Source of the DNA: Neoarius graeffei
Lineage: Eukaryota; Chordata; Actinopteri; Siluriformes; Ariidae
DNA: 64,000 nt
Assembly (NCBI RefSeq): GCF_027579695.1
Contig: NC_083589.1
Coordinates: 31,835,335-31,899,334, forward strand
Reading direction: 5' to 3'
Every line of letters starts with the position of its first letter. Positions within the stretch are counted from its first letter, which is position 1. Of this stretch, positions 1 to 12,400 are shown in pieces. Under the pieces are notes generated by a model. It was not told where the DNA came from. It saw nothing but the letters and a program-made list of their open reading frames with translations, and ran no database searches. The position numbers were made by a program, and so were the translations under genes.

Positions 1-612
1 CAAGTTATTTTCTGGATTTTCGTTTTGATATTCTGTCTCTCCATGTTAGAATACATCTACCATTAAAAGTATAGAATGATCATGTCTTTACACGCCTTCT
101 GGTGCATTCACAGCTCATAAATTACTCACCATTTCCCTGTAAAATACTTGCAAAATATGTATGAAATTTCCCTCCAGATGTGTGCGCTTGGCTTTCTCAG
201 TTACCCTCTGTAGTACGCTGCCTGGCTTGGTAACACAACTACATGCGCTACGGTGTGGTCACATGGTCCGGCTCAGCCAATCAGAGCACGAAAATCAATC
301 AACAACTATGGCACCGCTTCCGGTCACGTTAGACCCGAATCGAAGACAATTTTGTGGTGGAATAATTGGATTTGCAGCAAATTATGGGCAGCCGGTGCAG
401 ACCGTCTGTGCAGGCAGAGAAAACCGCCAGCGCTTGTGGACATCGCTGCACATGGCAGCCATCTTGCATACATGAAGTTACTGTGAAGCTCCATAAGTCT
501 CTCTGACATTACAAGATAATAGTGCCATTTAAGTGCGAAGGTTAAGTTTTATTTCTCAAACAAGATTCCTGATATTTCTCATGGAAAAAAAAAAAAAAGA
601 GAGAGACTCACA
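1..612. other. Gene-free stretch downstream of the KIN exons, unresolved
   Basis: No KIN exon is seen here on the minus strand, so the missing C-terminal KOW exon lies further left. Bases 161-480 are GC-richer and hold a GCCAATCAG (CCAAT-like) box, but the overlapping open frames match no family I know. A poly(A) run sits near 583-599. It is probably decayed repeat sequence. Confidence 0.4.
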
Positions 613-1678
613 TACCCCTTTTCCACCAAATCAGTTCCAGGGCTGGTGCTGGGCCAGCGCTGGTGCTGGTTCACAACTCGTTCAACTTGCGAGCCAGCTG
701 AGAACCAGTTTACTTTTCCATAGCTCGCAGTGCTAAAGGAAGCCACGTCATTACGTCGTTGTATACGTCAGTTACGTCGCTACGTTTGCATAAACCTTGG
801 CGCGAATATCGAAGCAAAAACAACATGGAAGAAGCAGCAGCAGCAACGACAACAACAATAATAATGGATGACTTCGCGTTTGTACAGCTGCTGCTTCTCG
901 TCGCTTAAAAATGGCGATCTTTCGCGGTCTTGTTATTGGTCTTAACAACTCCGCCCCAAAACGTCCGCTGACGTAAGCGGTTCTTTCCTCTGGCCCAGCA
1001 GAGAGTTGGTGCTAGCCTGGAACCGGTTTTTCTGGCCCCAGAGCCAGTTCTTTGTCAGTGGAAACAGAAAACCCGGTTCCAAACTAAGCACTGGCCCCGA
1101 ACTAGTCTGATTAACACCAGACCATATCACAAGTGAAATATGGTCTGGAATCCACCTATTGAATTTCTCGTAGGGGAGGTGTGGTTTACGATTGTCAACG
1201 GCCGTTTATTGGACGTTGCGAATGTCTATCATTTGGCGTATACGTAGCCCATGGCCAATCATGGCAGTTGTACCCGGTGACGTAGTTAGAGCGACGAGGA
1301 AGACAGAGGCGAAGAAGAGAAGGAAAGAGAAAGAGAAGGCAAAACAAAACTGTTCTTTTTTTAAAACAAACTTTCGCTCTAAACTACTCAGAACAGTGTC
1401 TAAAGCTTGATCGAAAGTTTGGTTCGTATCGCTCGCCGCCATGTTAAATGCGATCCGTAAACAGTCCCAAATAAACTACAAGCTTCCGTTTGTCAAGTAG
1501 TACGCGTCACCGTCTTTCCACCCCTCCCCACTCTCTGATTGGCTCCCTAACTCAGGCGAGCCTTTAGACCATAGTTTCCATGCTGTCTTTTCAGATCGGA
1601 ACGATTGTGCAAAGCAGCATGGGATTTCCCAGGCTAGCCCCGAACCAGCCCTGGAACTGCTTTGGTGGAAAAAGGGCA
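613..1678. mobile_element. Nonautonomous TIR element, TACCCCTTTTCCACC family, copy 1
   Basis: The ends are inverted: the left begins TACCCCTTTTCCACCAAAT and the right ends with the reverse complement, GGTGGAAAAAGGGCA. The interior matches the copies at 14471-15005 and 52740-53243 (shared text such as AACCGGTTTTTCTGGCC in inverse order). Flanking triplets are ACA and ACT, one mismatch from a 3 bp duplication. No transposase is present. A second element is nested at 1103-1636. The superfamily is not certain. Confidence 0.7.
1103..1636. mobile_element. Nested TIR element with GCCCCGAAC target duplication
   Basis: The 9 bases GCCCCGAAC occur at 1094-1102 and again at 1637-1645, and removing the segment between them rebuilds the host repeat as seen in its other copies. 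The ends are TAGTCTG and CAGGCTA (inverted with one mismatch). An 8-9 bp duplication and TAG/CTA ends point to a hAT-type nonautonomous element of 534 bp. No transposase is seen. Confidence 0.65.
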
Positions 1679-2446
1679 ACTGATGCTTTTTCAAAGCAGA
1701 ACCCTGCCCAGGTCCCAAGTCATTATGTACTGAACACAGTTTGCGGCGCTCCAGATATACATCACGCCACGAGATTTTTGTACCAGATGCACCGTTTACA
1801 CAATGCGTAGAAATGACATTGAAAAGCGCCGTAAAAGTGGTACATGTATCCCGTAGGAGCGCTACAGAGGTGATTATTCGTTGATAGTTACTAGATCAGT
1901 CAGCGAAAACAGTGCAAGATATCGCGCGCTTTCCAACGCCATTTCTACGCATTCTATAAACAGAGCATCATACGACATATCATTACAAATTTACTTTTGG
2001 ACAAAAGCCTCACAATAAACATCGCAATCAATATATAAAGGTTTAGGACTAGGTTTCAGTTTAAAGATTAAACCTTGCTGAATGAACTGGATAACAGGCA
2101 TTTTAGTCAGAAAGTCAACACACCCTTAACTTACGAAAAGGCTCGAGGAATAGATTTTTAATGTACAAGCATGAGCTGCAGTGGATGACACTTTTAAACC
2201 AAGTGTTAGTTTATACACACACAATTCACATTTAAAACCTTTCAGACATGTACAAGTCAAATCTATTGGAGTTTTTTTTTTTTTTTTAAATGGTTTAATT
2301 TTGCTCTCCTAATTGAGAATCATGGTCACGAGATGTGTTCTTACTGACAAAGCAATAAGCAAATGGAGAACTTGCTTTCAAAAAGCTAGTACATCATTCA
2401 GAGCAGCCTTAGACGTTTGACCTAGCTGTGTAGGGTGCTGTGTTAC
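1679..2446. other. Last KIN intron inside the window
   Basis: This is intron to the left of KIN exon 9. It holds an inverted pair around 1790-1815 and 1938-1965 (TGCGTAGAAATG and CATTTCTACGCA), which suggests a decayed small TIR element, and a poly(T) run near 2271-2287. No coding sequence is recognised. Confidence 0.4.
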
Positions 2447-2546
2447 CCGGTGCTGGGATCACTGTCTCCAGGTGGCTTTGGTCCAGTTTGAGTTTGTCCC
2501 CTGAGTCGATCAGCTTTACTATAGCTGTGTATTTGTCCTGCACCTC
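2447..2546 (-). CDS. kin: KIN exon 9 (residues 304-336), last exon inside the window
   Basis: It reads EVQDKYTAIVKLIDSGDKLK then LDQSHLETVIPAPG and ends one base into a codon at donor GTAACA. The KOW motif expected next is not found between 1 and 2446. Confidence 0.95.
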
Positions 2547-3463
2547 CTGTAAACACACACTTCTTACAAACCTTTATTTACTCCAATAAATCACGGAGAC
2601 ATGGAACGCTCACAGTGCTGACTGACCCGAATGACTGCTTTCTTCTTGTAATACTTGTCTCCCAGCCTCTTGGTGATGACCTTGACCACTATGTTTGGAC
2701 GAATCCAATTGTCTGACCTCACCGATTTCTTCTTCTCCTCCATCTATAATTAATCAGAAGAACACAAACTCTAGATTAGGGGTTTGGGGATCTCCGACTG
2801 AGGCCATACAGCCTGCACCATATACAAACGTAATAAAGCCATGTACATTTAATGTAGCCATCACTTTGATACAAAAACAGTAGAGCTGGTTTGATCGGAG
2901 GTGATCGGATTTGATGCAAAACAGTACGATTTTAATGGAGTTGGAAAAGGGGAATACTAAACCCACAATACCAGTCAAAAGTTCGGACACACCTTCTAAT
3001 TCATCGTTTGTTTCACGGTGGTGTAGTGGTTAGCGCTGTCGCCTCACAGCAAGAAGGTCCTGGGTTCGAGCCCCGTGGCCGGCGAGGGCCTTTCTGTGTG
3101 GAGTTTGCATGTTCTCCCCGTGTTCGCGTGGGTTTCCTCCGGGTGCTCCGGTTTCCCCCACAGTCCAAAGACATGCAGGTTAGGTTAACTGGTGACTCTA
3201 AATTGACCGTAGGTGTGAATGTGAGTGTGAATGGTTGTCTGTGTCTATGTGTCAGCCCTGTGATGACCTGGCGACTTGTCCAGGGTGTACCCCGCCTTTC
3301 GCCCGTAGTCAGCTGGGATAGGCTCCAGCTTGCCTGCGACCCTGTAGAACAGGATAAAGCGGCTACAGATAATGAGATGAGATATTTCATGTCTTAAAGT
3401 AATGATGGATGTCATTAACCCCGCCGACAGTAGTCGGAGGGGTTATTATTTTCACCTGCGTCA

Positions 3464-3505
<42 letters not shown>

Positions 3506-6104
3506 CTGTCTCTCTGTCTGTGTGTCTGCAAGATATCTCAAGAACCAATGGATCGATTTGGACCAAATTTTGTACGTGTTGCCAATCACCCAGGAAGGAA
3601 ACCATTAAATTTTGGAGGTCAAAGGTCAAGGTCATGGCAGAACTTCGAAATTTTCGCCCAATGTATTTTAATAGGGAAAAGGCGGGGTTTGCACTCGTTA
3701 GAGTGTCCCTGTCTAGTTTCTCTTAAATTAGTTGAGTGATTCTTGACATAATATGGATTACTACAGTTGTGGAATAGGGCTATTTACTGTATTATTATTA
3801 TTATTATTATTACTACTACTACTACGACCACCACCACCTCGCCCAGGACGGAGTCCACCAGGGGGCGAGGTATTGTTTTTGGTCGGGTTTGTTTGTTTGT
3901 AAACAATGTTACGGGAAAACGGCTGGACAAATCTTCATGAAACTTTCAGGATAGATGGCCGTTGGTCTCAAATAGAACCTCCAACATTTTGGGTGCCATC
4001 CGGCCAAAGTCAAGGTCACAGTGACCAGGTAAAAAGGTAATTTAAAAAAAAAAAAAAAAAGGAGCCCTCAGCTCAGACTGCTGCCTCGGAAAGACTCCAC
4101 CCACAAACATGCTGATTGGATCACTACATGCCTCATTTGCATACACTGCTGTCACTGGATGGCTTTAGTTCGTTTACATACGCAAAGGATGGGGTTTTGG
4201 CCACACCCACTTTGTTGATTTATTACTATAAATATAAATTATAAATAAATGGACTAGACTTAAAATTGCTTTCAGACACATTTATGCTTATTACAGAGGG
4301 AAAGTGCGTTCCACTGAGCTTCCACTGTCTGTACTTTATACTATTCTACTCTCACCTCTTACAGTTTTTGAAACTGAAACCTCCGAACCGAGGCTGACGT
4401 ACACACGCTGTCGCAGGGGGCGACAGAATCAGAACCATGTTTATTGGCCAAGTATGTTCACACACAAGGTCAAAATCAAGGTCAAAGTCACCAAAAAGGT
4501 CAAAAGTGTTTTCGCGATATCTTCCTTCATATTCATCGTAAGTGTTACCGGGTGAGGTTTGTTTTGCCTGGCAACACTTCTTGTTATTATTATTATTATT
4601 ATTAACTATTTGATCTCAAATGCATTAAGGCGGCAAGAAATTGCACTAATTACCTTTTGATGAGGCACCTGTTAATTGAAAAGCATTCCAGGTGACTACC
4701 TCATGAAGCTGGTTAAAGGGCTGATGACACGAACATGACTCTATGCAATTTCTTAAATAAACTATACAACATGGCAAACATGTTAGATTTCTGTTATAAT
4801 TATGTGAAAAGAAGCTGTTGTTACGCAAATATCCAACTTTTAATTGCACAGCGCAAGAAAACTGGGTCCGTGGCTCGCGGCCATGTTGTGACGTCAGCGG
4901 AAGAACACGCTGCGGTTCACTGGCTGTTCTACTCAGTGGAAATGGCGCATGAAAACGCCGGTGAACTCTCTAGCTCTTCCTCTTCTGGGAGTCTAGAATT
5001 GTGTTGTGAGTGGGGTAGATCGGAAGAATCAAGTGATGACGAACACGGGTGCATCCAACCGTACAGGTTTGAACCTGTTACTGTGCAATCTGAGAGCGAC
5101 TCCGACCCCGAGATGGACAGCGGACAGGCAGACAGCCCAGCATTGAACACCACAAGGTTGGATAACAAGGATTGGTAGGTCAACCCGTATTTGTTCAAAA
5201 TGTTACGGAATCAATATTTTAATATTGTGTATTGTTGTCTTGCATGTGTAAACACTGCTTATATTATGTAAGCCGTATGCTACACTGAATACATAGTTCC
5301 TAATGGCGCATGCAAACGGCTAACATAATAAGCTTACGACTATGCCTGATCTGTGATACATTTAGGATAATATTGGCAGGCACGTCTTCTAGTTTATGGC
5401 TTCTTAGTTTTATCCTTGAATGAAGCAAAATATTTGATAACCTACATCAGCGTAAGCAAATGACAATCTGTAGCCTACTTGTCTGGCCAAGTTAGCTTTC
5501 CCCTCAGTGTTTGCTTTGAGAAACAAGCTTTCACAAGCAAATACATGACTGATATCATGCCGACTTTATGATTACATTTATGATTATCATGAATGTGTAC
5601 TCTATGATGTGTACTCTATGAGCGCTCTGGAGCGAGTCACTTCCAAGATGGCCGCGCAGACCGCATGGTTACTATTTTTAGCATCATGTCGGAGCACTCT
5701 ATAGCTCTATGTACCTTTATCTTATGTCGTTTCTCAACACATGTTCTGACAGTTGGACTGTCTTTGGAGGAGTCGCCTTGTCCCAGGCGACTGCTGGATC
5801 CGGCATAGCTACTAGTAGACCCCCTCCGGAATACTGTAGGCACTGCTGATGGTAGCAGCACACGTTTGTGCTGAACTGAACACCCAAGAGATTCCTTTAA
5901 GCTGGGAAGGGTGTCAGAACAATCCAAATCGAAGTGTTCAGAGCACAGGACGGATGTTGGTGAGGGCTCCCACTTGTCACGAGTGCGCCTGACTTGCTTC
6001 ACCCACTTCGCATGCAGCTCGGGATCTCTGGGAAACTTGAATAAACTTACCCCATCCTTGTGGGTTTTGGAGCAAAAGCCGGCAACACAACGCGAAGGCA
6101 TAAT

Positions 6105-6144
<40 letters not shown>

Positions 6145-9100
6145 ATATAATAATGTATAATAATAATACTAATAATGATAAACTGAACACCTCTCGCATC
6201 AACAACAAACTGGTAAGTTAGGAGGAAGATTCTTTCGCTGACGTCATATAGCCCCTCCTCCTCTTTCGTCTCCTGGGTGCTGCAGCCCCGTCAAATTTGC
6301 CCAAATAGCTGCGTTTTTTATCATAACTTGTAAAATAGGTGCCTTCGTGAATTAATATATGGATCATCGGGAATTACTTTTTATGTTATAAAACATCGCC
6401 AAAGATGTCAAAAACGTGTCATCAGCCCTTTAAAGATAATGCCAATAGTGTACAAAGCGTCAAAGTAAACACTGCCTACTTTGAAGAACTTAAAATATGT
6501 AACATTTTTAACACTTTTTTTGTTTACCGCATAACATATGGAATTATTTCATAGTTTTCATGTCTTCAGTGTTGCTCTACAAAGCAGAAAATAGCCACAA
6601 CACAGAAAGACATATGAATGAGCAGAGTAGGGGTGTACGAACTTTTGGACAATACTATGTAACTAAAGTGGTCTGTAAATTATACTATATTGCTTGTTGT
6701 GGTCTCGGTTATCGACTCCAACTCAAAGACGGATTCCTGACTTGGATCAATGTTCTGAAGGTTTGCAGTAAATGTTAAGACACTGAAAAGCAGCGATAAA
6801 GCAGGCACCTCATACGATCAGGATAAACCGAACGGGAAATGAAGAGCTACCTCCATGATCTCATCGAGTGCCGATTTCTTTCTCTTCTCCTTGGAGTCGG
6901 CACTGTGAGACACATCTTTTCTTTTAGTAGAGGCTACCACTTTAAGCGCATTTGAACCCAGAGATATGCTGTGGAACAGAAAGAGGAAGGTTTAAAAAAA
7001 AAAAAAAATAAATAAACCGACAATACGGACATCTAAAACATCCTAAAACACAAGTTTGCATAAATGTACTATAAGTGGAGTAATGTTCCTGGAACTGAAT
7101 GCAACCTTGCTTTCGCTGGGCCTAAAGAGGAGGAGGAGGAGGAGGCGCTACCAGCCAAGTTGAAGGCAACTTTCTCTTCTTCATTCTCTCTCTTCAGTTC
7201 AGTAAACACGGGCTCCTCCTGCACATATAGCACGCCAACGTACGTTAAAACAGAACCTCTCAGAGCATCTCTCTCCATCTGTCTCAGTTTCTCTCTCTCT
7301 CCGTCTGTTTGCCTGTCTCTCCCTCCCTCCCTCCGTCTGTCTGTCTGTCCGTCCGTCCCCGTCTGGGTCTCTGTCTGTCCCCATCTGGGTCAGTCTCTCC
7401 CTCTTCCTGTCTCAGTTTCTCTCTCTCCATCTGTCTGTCTGCTTGCCTGTCTCTCCCTCCCTCCCTCTATCTGTCTGTCTGTCCCCATCTCTCTCCATCT
7501 GTCTGTGTCTCTCTCCCCATCTGGGTCTCTGTGTCTTGGTCTCTCCCTGACTGTCTGTGTCTCTCAGTCTCTTCCCATCTGGGTGTCTGTCTGTCTCGGT
7601 CTCTCCCTGACTGTCTGTCTCTCAGTCTCTTCCCGTCTGGGTCTCTCCTTGTCTGTCTGTGTGCGTCTCTGTCTGTCTCAGTCTCTCCCTCTCCCTGTCT
7701 GTCTGTCTCAGTCTCTCCGTCGGTCTCGCGCGCTCTCTCTCTCTCTGTGTCCGTCTGTGTCTCTCTCCCCATCTGGGTGGGTGTCTGTCTCAGTCTCTCC
7801 CTGACTGTCTGTCTGCCTGCCTGCCTGTCTCTTCCTGTCTGTGTCTCTCAGTCTCTTCCCGTCTGGGTCTCTCCCCATCTGGGTGTCTGTCTGTCTCTCC
7901 CCGTCTGGGTCTCCCCCTCTCTCTCCGTCTTTTTCTCTCTCTCTGTCTTTGTCTGTCTGTCTCTCTCTCTCTCTGTCTTGCACACCCACCTCCGGCTCCT
8001 TGCCCTCTCGGCCTCGTCTCACTTGTTCTTCAATAAACTTTGCGCTGCGCTCTTCATCGTCCAGATCCTGCTTCTTCTTCCTCTCCAGCTCTTCCTGCCT
8101 GCGGATTGTTTCTGGGTCACGATCAATGTACTGAATGTACCATCCTTTGGGCGTCTCGTCCACTTTACACAAACCTACACAAGGAAATGTGCAAAGTAAA
8201 AGGACGCAAGACAGACAAACATCGCTGAACTGATTCAATCTGTCCTGGTCTTATAATAATCACAGAATGATGGAGGGGTTTTCGACTCAGCTCCGTGTTT
8301 ACCTTCTCTCCCCAGCCACTTGGTGAAATCGGTAAGCGTCTCCCACTGAGTGGAGTTCATGTGAACGTGCTCCCGATTACTGATGTACTCATTATAGATG
8401 ATATTATTGTGAACTCGTTTTGTTCCTTCAAGAACAAAAACAGATATAGGCATTATACAATGAACAAACGCTGTGAAATGTGAATAAGTTTTCTATTTGT
8501 GACTATTTAGGAAAAAAGTGTAGAGTAATCGAACCAAAACGTCGTCTTAGCAGCTCCAAAAAGTCATGCTTGAACTCCCTGTGAAGAAGAAACACAAAGA
8601 AATGCTATTAACACAAGTCTGAGCTTTAAAGATCTCAATGTAGGATTATAAAATCATGCATCCACCCCGACTGAGCCAGAAACTAAAAGAATGGTGCTTT
8701 TCCCACTGGTCACTTTTAAAGTACCAAATATATTTGCTCCCGCCTCAAAACTGCCACCAACACGACTTAATGTTCTCCGAGACACGGCTAGAAGTACCGT
8801 CCATTTCTGACTGGTCATACATATTGCACCATACAACATGTGATACCACATTAAACTGACAAACAGCAACATAAATCTATGAGGAGTACACAGGAACTAA
8901 CTGTATCTGCTAAAATAACGTTAACCCAAATGACTGACGTCTTTGCTTTTATTGTTGTCACTTGACCATTCCTGGTGTCTATTCTTCGTGTGCACGGGAC
9001 GTCATAGCCAATTATGCACGAGGCTTTAAAGCAGAAGCCGTCCATGTTGGAGGATCTACACAAACTCACGCGGCGCACATTTACTATAGAAGATACGCTC

Positions 9101-9399
9101 GAGAGATTGTTATAATCAAGAATTCCTTTAGTTTCTTGGCTATGCCGACTCTTTGTGCTGTAATTGGATGCGGGCACAACTCTATTCGAGAGAAGGGGAC
9201 TTATACGCTCTTTAGAATTCCAGCAATTATAAATAATCAAGGAGGAAAAACGAGAGAGTTGTCCACAGAGTGTAGAAGTCACTGGCTGTCCAACATAAAC
9301 TGGGCTGATTGAAGTGATGAGAAAGCAAAAACCACACGAACCTGCAGTGAACATTTTATCAACAGTAAGTGCTACAAACTAGTTATTAATGAAAGATCG

Positions 9400-9437
<38 letters not shown>

Positions 9438-12400
9438 ATATATATACACACACACACATATATATATATGAGTGATTCCACGCTTATGGATACTGAAATG
9501 GGGACATGAACTTATTTTTAAAAATTCACCTAAAACCATTTCTTTTTTTACCATCAGGTCACAAAACATGTAATCTTTAATGAATGATATGTTAAAAGAT
9601 AACTTGAATTTTCTGAGATGTAATAAAAACATATTTATATGCCAAAGTCAAGCCTATGAGTTCCAAAATGATGTCTGTTACATTACTTCTGTTACGATTG
9701 TCCATCTCGCGTCTGTTACAAATTAATTACAATCTAGCTATATACCATGTTAATCTTATTGAAAGAATGTGTAGGTTTATTCTACTACACATGTTTATTA
9801 ATTATATTTGCTAAAACATCACCTTCCTATGTTTCAAAAAGTAATTCTACATTGTTAAAATTGAGAATCTATATGTCCACAACACTTCTGTTACGTTCTG
9901 ACTTTGGCATATAAATATGTTTTTATTACATCTCAGAAAATTAAAGCTATCTTTTAACATATCATTCATGAAAGATTACATGTTTTGTGACCTGATGGTA
10001 AAAAAAAGAAATGGTTTTAGGTGAATTTTTAAAAATAAGTTCATGTCCCCATTTCAGTACCCATAAGCGTGGAATCACTCATATATAAATATTGGATCGT
10101 TTAATAGCCTGGTCGTGCAGAAACTCATCGTGATCATTGAGCGTCTGAGCCGACAATCAAAGGCTTCTACGATTATTTCATTTTAAAAAGAGCTGTATAT
10201 AATTTTTGACGACGCTGCTTTTATTTTACTTTTTCTTTCCATTAGGGAAACCAGCTGATCGACAATTTTACAGATCCAGACTGGGCTCCGACACAAAATA
10301 TGGGCCGCAACAAAATCAAAGATGGTACTAAAGCAGTAGCTCGAAACGCAAGGCTTAGGCCATGTACACACGTAGCCGGGTATTTTTAAAACCGAACATT
10401 CCCCCCCCCCCTCCATTTATAAAAATGTTTTATCCACACCACCTCGTCTTCGAAAAAAATCCCTTCCACACATAACCGAACATCTGCGTTTTCAATCACA
10501 TTCATAAGCATTCCAAACCTGTAGATGGCATTATTTCCCCAAATCCTACCCCCTAATCACATCAGAATAGCCTTCTGTTGGCGTCACTTCCGCCTAAACA
10601 TAAAACATGACGCCAAGCTCGTTCGTCTGGACAGACTCGGAGACAGAATTGCTTCTAAACACAGTTTTGGAGTATAAACTTCAAAAGACGCAAGAAAACG
10701 TTGATTGGGAATCTTGTCAAAGCAAATATGTGGACATATTGACCCTGTTTTTGGAGCAGTAGTTGGGCTTCTAAAATTAAACATGTAAATAGCACCTGCA
10801 CAATAATTAACGCTTTCAAGGCACTACTCCGATCCATTACTCTTTGTCCATGCTTAATCTGGCTTCTGCAGTAAACAAAGGTCGCACGTTTACGTCAGGG
10901 CAGATTTGTTGTCATTTTTTTGGCGCAGATTGTGACGTTCTAAAACGCAAAACTCCGGTTATCTCTGTCTACACGAAAAGGCATACACGGAGTTTTCAAA
11001 AATCTTCACTTTGCCCGGAGTTTTTTTTAAATATTCGTTTTTGATGTGTTTTCATGTCGATGACAGGCCAAAACGTAGAAAAATATCTTCGATTTAGCAG
11101 ATACCCGGCTACGTGTGGACAGGGTCTTACAGAGCGCAGGACAAAACGCAAAACGATTGAAGAATCTTCCCAAACGATCACAGAGTCAGTCCAACAAGAT
11201 TCAGGTTAACCCACTTCCTCAAATAGTGCAGCCTCCTCGCCCGGTGAGCGCTCTTTTATAACAATGTTACACAGTGTGTTAGATACCGATCTTCTGAAGC
11301 AGTCAAAATGATTGTTTGTAAAATAGATTTGAGAAATTACTTCTAAACGGAACTCTTGGAAGGGCCGTCCAGGGAGTTAAAATGAGTCGAATAAGTTACG
11401 TTATCATTTGGAACACTGTTTACCAGGGCTTTGAACCAGAATTTTTTTCCTATTGGTTCGTTCCGAACAGAAACGGAATTTTAACGTTTCCGGTTTTGGG
11501 TTCCACCATTAAATAGACGTTCCCGAACCGGTTAGAACAAAAAAAATTTCGTTCCCGGAACGGTTAATTACGTTCCCTGTCAGCTGTTTAACAAATGGCT
11601 ATAAAATTATGTCTCTGTCTCATCCAGCTTAAGCCAAATGTAGGCTAATTCTATTACAACCTTCATTAAATAAGACAAGAAATAATTCAAAACAATTATT
11701 TCAGATGTTGGGGATTTGGATTCTCAGTATGTCTTCCCATCTACACAAACAGAAAAAGTGCCAAAAATGAAAGAGAATTCGTTTAGTGTGTTACCAAAGG
11801 CTAGTCAGGCCCTATAGAGGGCTACCGCATGACGTCACCGCGCCGCGAGATTTTGTTAGGCGCCATATTGGAAGACCAAGTACACATCTATGCAAGTACA
11901 TACATACATAAAACAAACTACACCTGAAATGTAGCCAGGGCCGGTTCTGCCCTAATCTGGACCCGGGTGCAACATCGCGCAACCCCCCCCCCCCAAAAAA
12001 AACAACACCAGTCTAAATCAGGACAACCATCACATAACTATAACTATAAACATTTTATATCAACTATTTTAACTAAATGGGCTATAATAAATAAGCCTGC
12101 AGGCAGCCACGGCGGGCTGCCTCAGAAAAGTAACCATTCAATGACAACTGAAAGCCTGCAGCCACGGCGGGCTGCCTCAGAAAAGTAACCATTTGTCCTA
12201 CCTTAAAACTCGTTTTGCATTTTCTGCCTCCTTTTTTGTATTTTCAACCCTCCATTTATTTTCTTTCCTTTTCTGAAAACCCGATTTGTGTCCAGACATT
12301 TTGTTCTGCTACCAACGAACTAACTCGTCAGGTCTCGTCTCGTCTCTCGAGCCCGCGATGATTCCCGTGGGAAGGGCAACAACTGATACATTTTTACAAA

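Larger units (their letters stand above)
4717..6429. mobile_element. Kolobok-like DNA transposon, copy 1 (TTAA target)
   Basis: The ends are perfect 15 bp inverted repeats AGGGCTGATGACACG, flanked on both sides by TTAA (4713-4716 and 6430-6433). TTAA duplication plus a THAP-domain exon is the hallmark of the Kolobok superfamily. It carries a P2X7-like leader exon on the plus strand at the left and an intact THAP exon on the minus strand at the right; no catalytic transposase core is seen, so it is an internally deleted or chimeric copy. It sits inside a Tc1-type repeat in the intron between KIN exons 7 and 8. Confidence 0.75.
2971..6654. mobile_element. Tc1-type nonautonomous element broken up by later insertions
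   Basis: The left end is CAGTCAAAAGTTCGGACACA and the right end (6631-6654) reads the inverse, GTGTACGAACTTTTGGACAAT. The inner pieces at about 4640-4712 (GCACCTGTTAATTGAAAAGC) and 6430-6630 look like the body of the same family. A SINE (3014-3388), a repeat block (3389-4639) and a Kolobok-like element (4717-6429) now lie inside it. No transposase remains. Confidence 0.55.
9142..11206 (+). pseudogene. Broken THAP-type transposon gene, split by two later insertions
   Basis: Exon 1 (9142-9364) opens MPTLCAVIGCGHNSIREKG and ends TCSEHFIN at donor GTAAGT, with the C..C and CxxH ligands of a THAP domain but an in-frame TGA after NWAD. A likely second exon starts at 10246 (ATTAG acceptor): GKPADRQ, a one-base frameshift, then DPDWAPTQNMGRNKIKDG. 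It is cut at 10357 by a Harbinger-like element and resumes at 11127 with ERRTKRKTIEESSQ to a stop. The intron holds a fold-back element (9463-10088). It lies in KIN intron 2. Confidence 0.55.

Noticed and set aside
161-475. Open frame of 104 residues at the left edge, tested as the missing KIN C-terminal exon or another gene
   Set aside because: It is on the wrong strand for KIN and has no KOW-like or other known motif.
3014-3090. tRNA gene suggested by A-box and B-box words
   Set aside because: There is no acceptor-stem pairing or anticodon arm, and the text continues into a SINE body; likewise for 24081, 29838, 41090 and 50650.
3008-3397. Open frame of 129 residues on the plus strand and 125 on the minus strand
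   Set aside because: Both lie on a tRNA-derived SINE; the same frames recur in the copies at 22.2, 24.1, 40.5 and 47.7 kb.
7064-8238. Long open frames rich in Ser, Leu, Val, Cys and Pro (and Arg, Asp, Thr on the other strand)
   Set aside because: They are translations of the TCTG/TCTC microsatellite in KIN intron 5, running into real KIN exons in the wrong or partly right frame.
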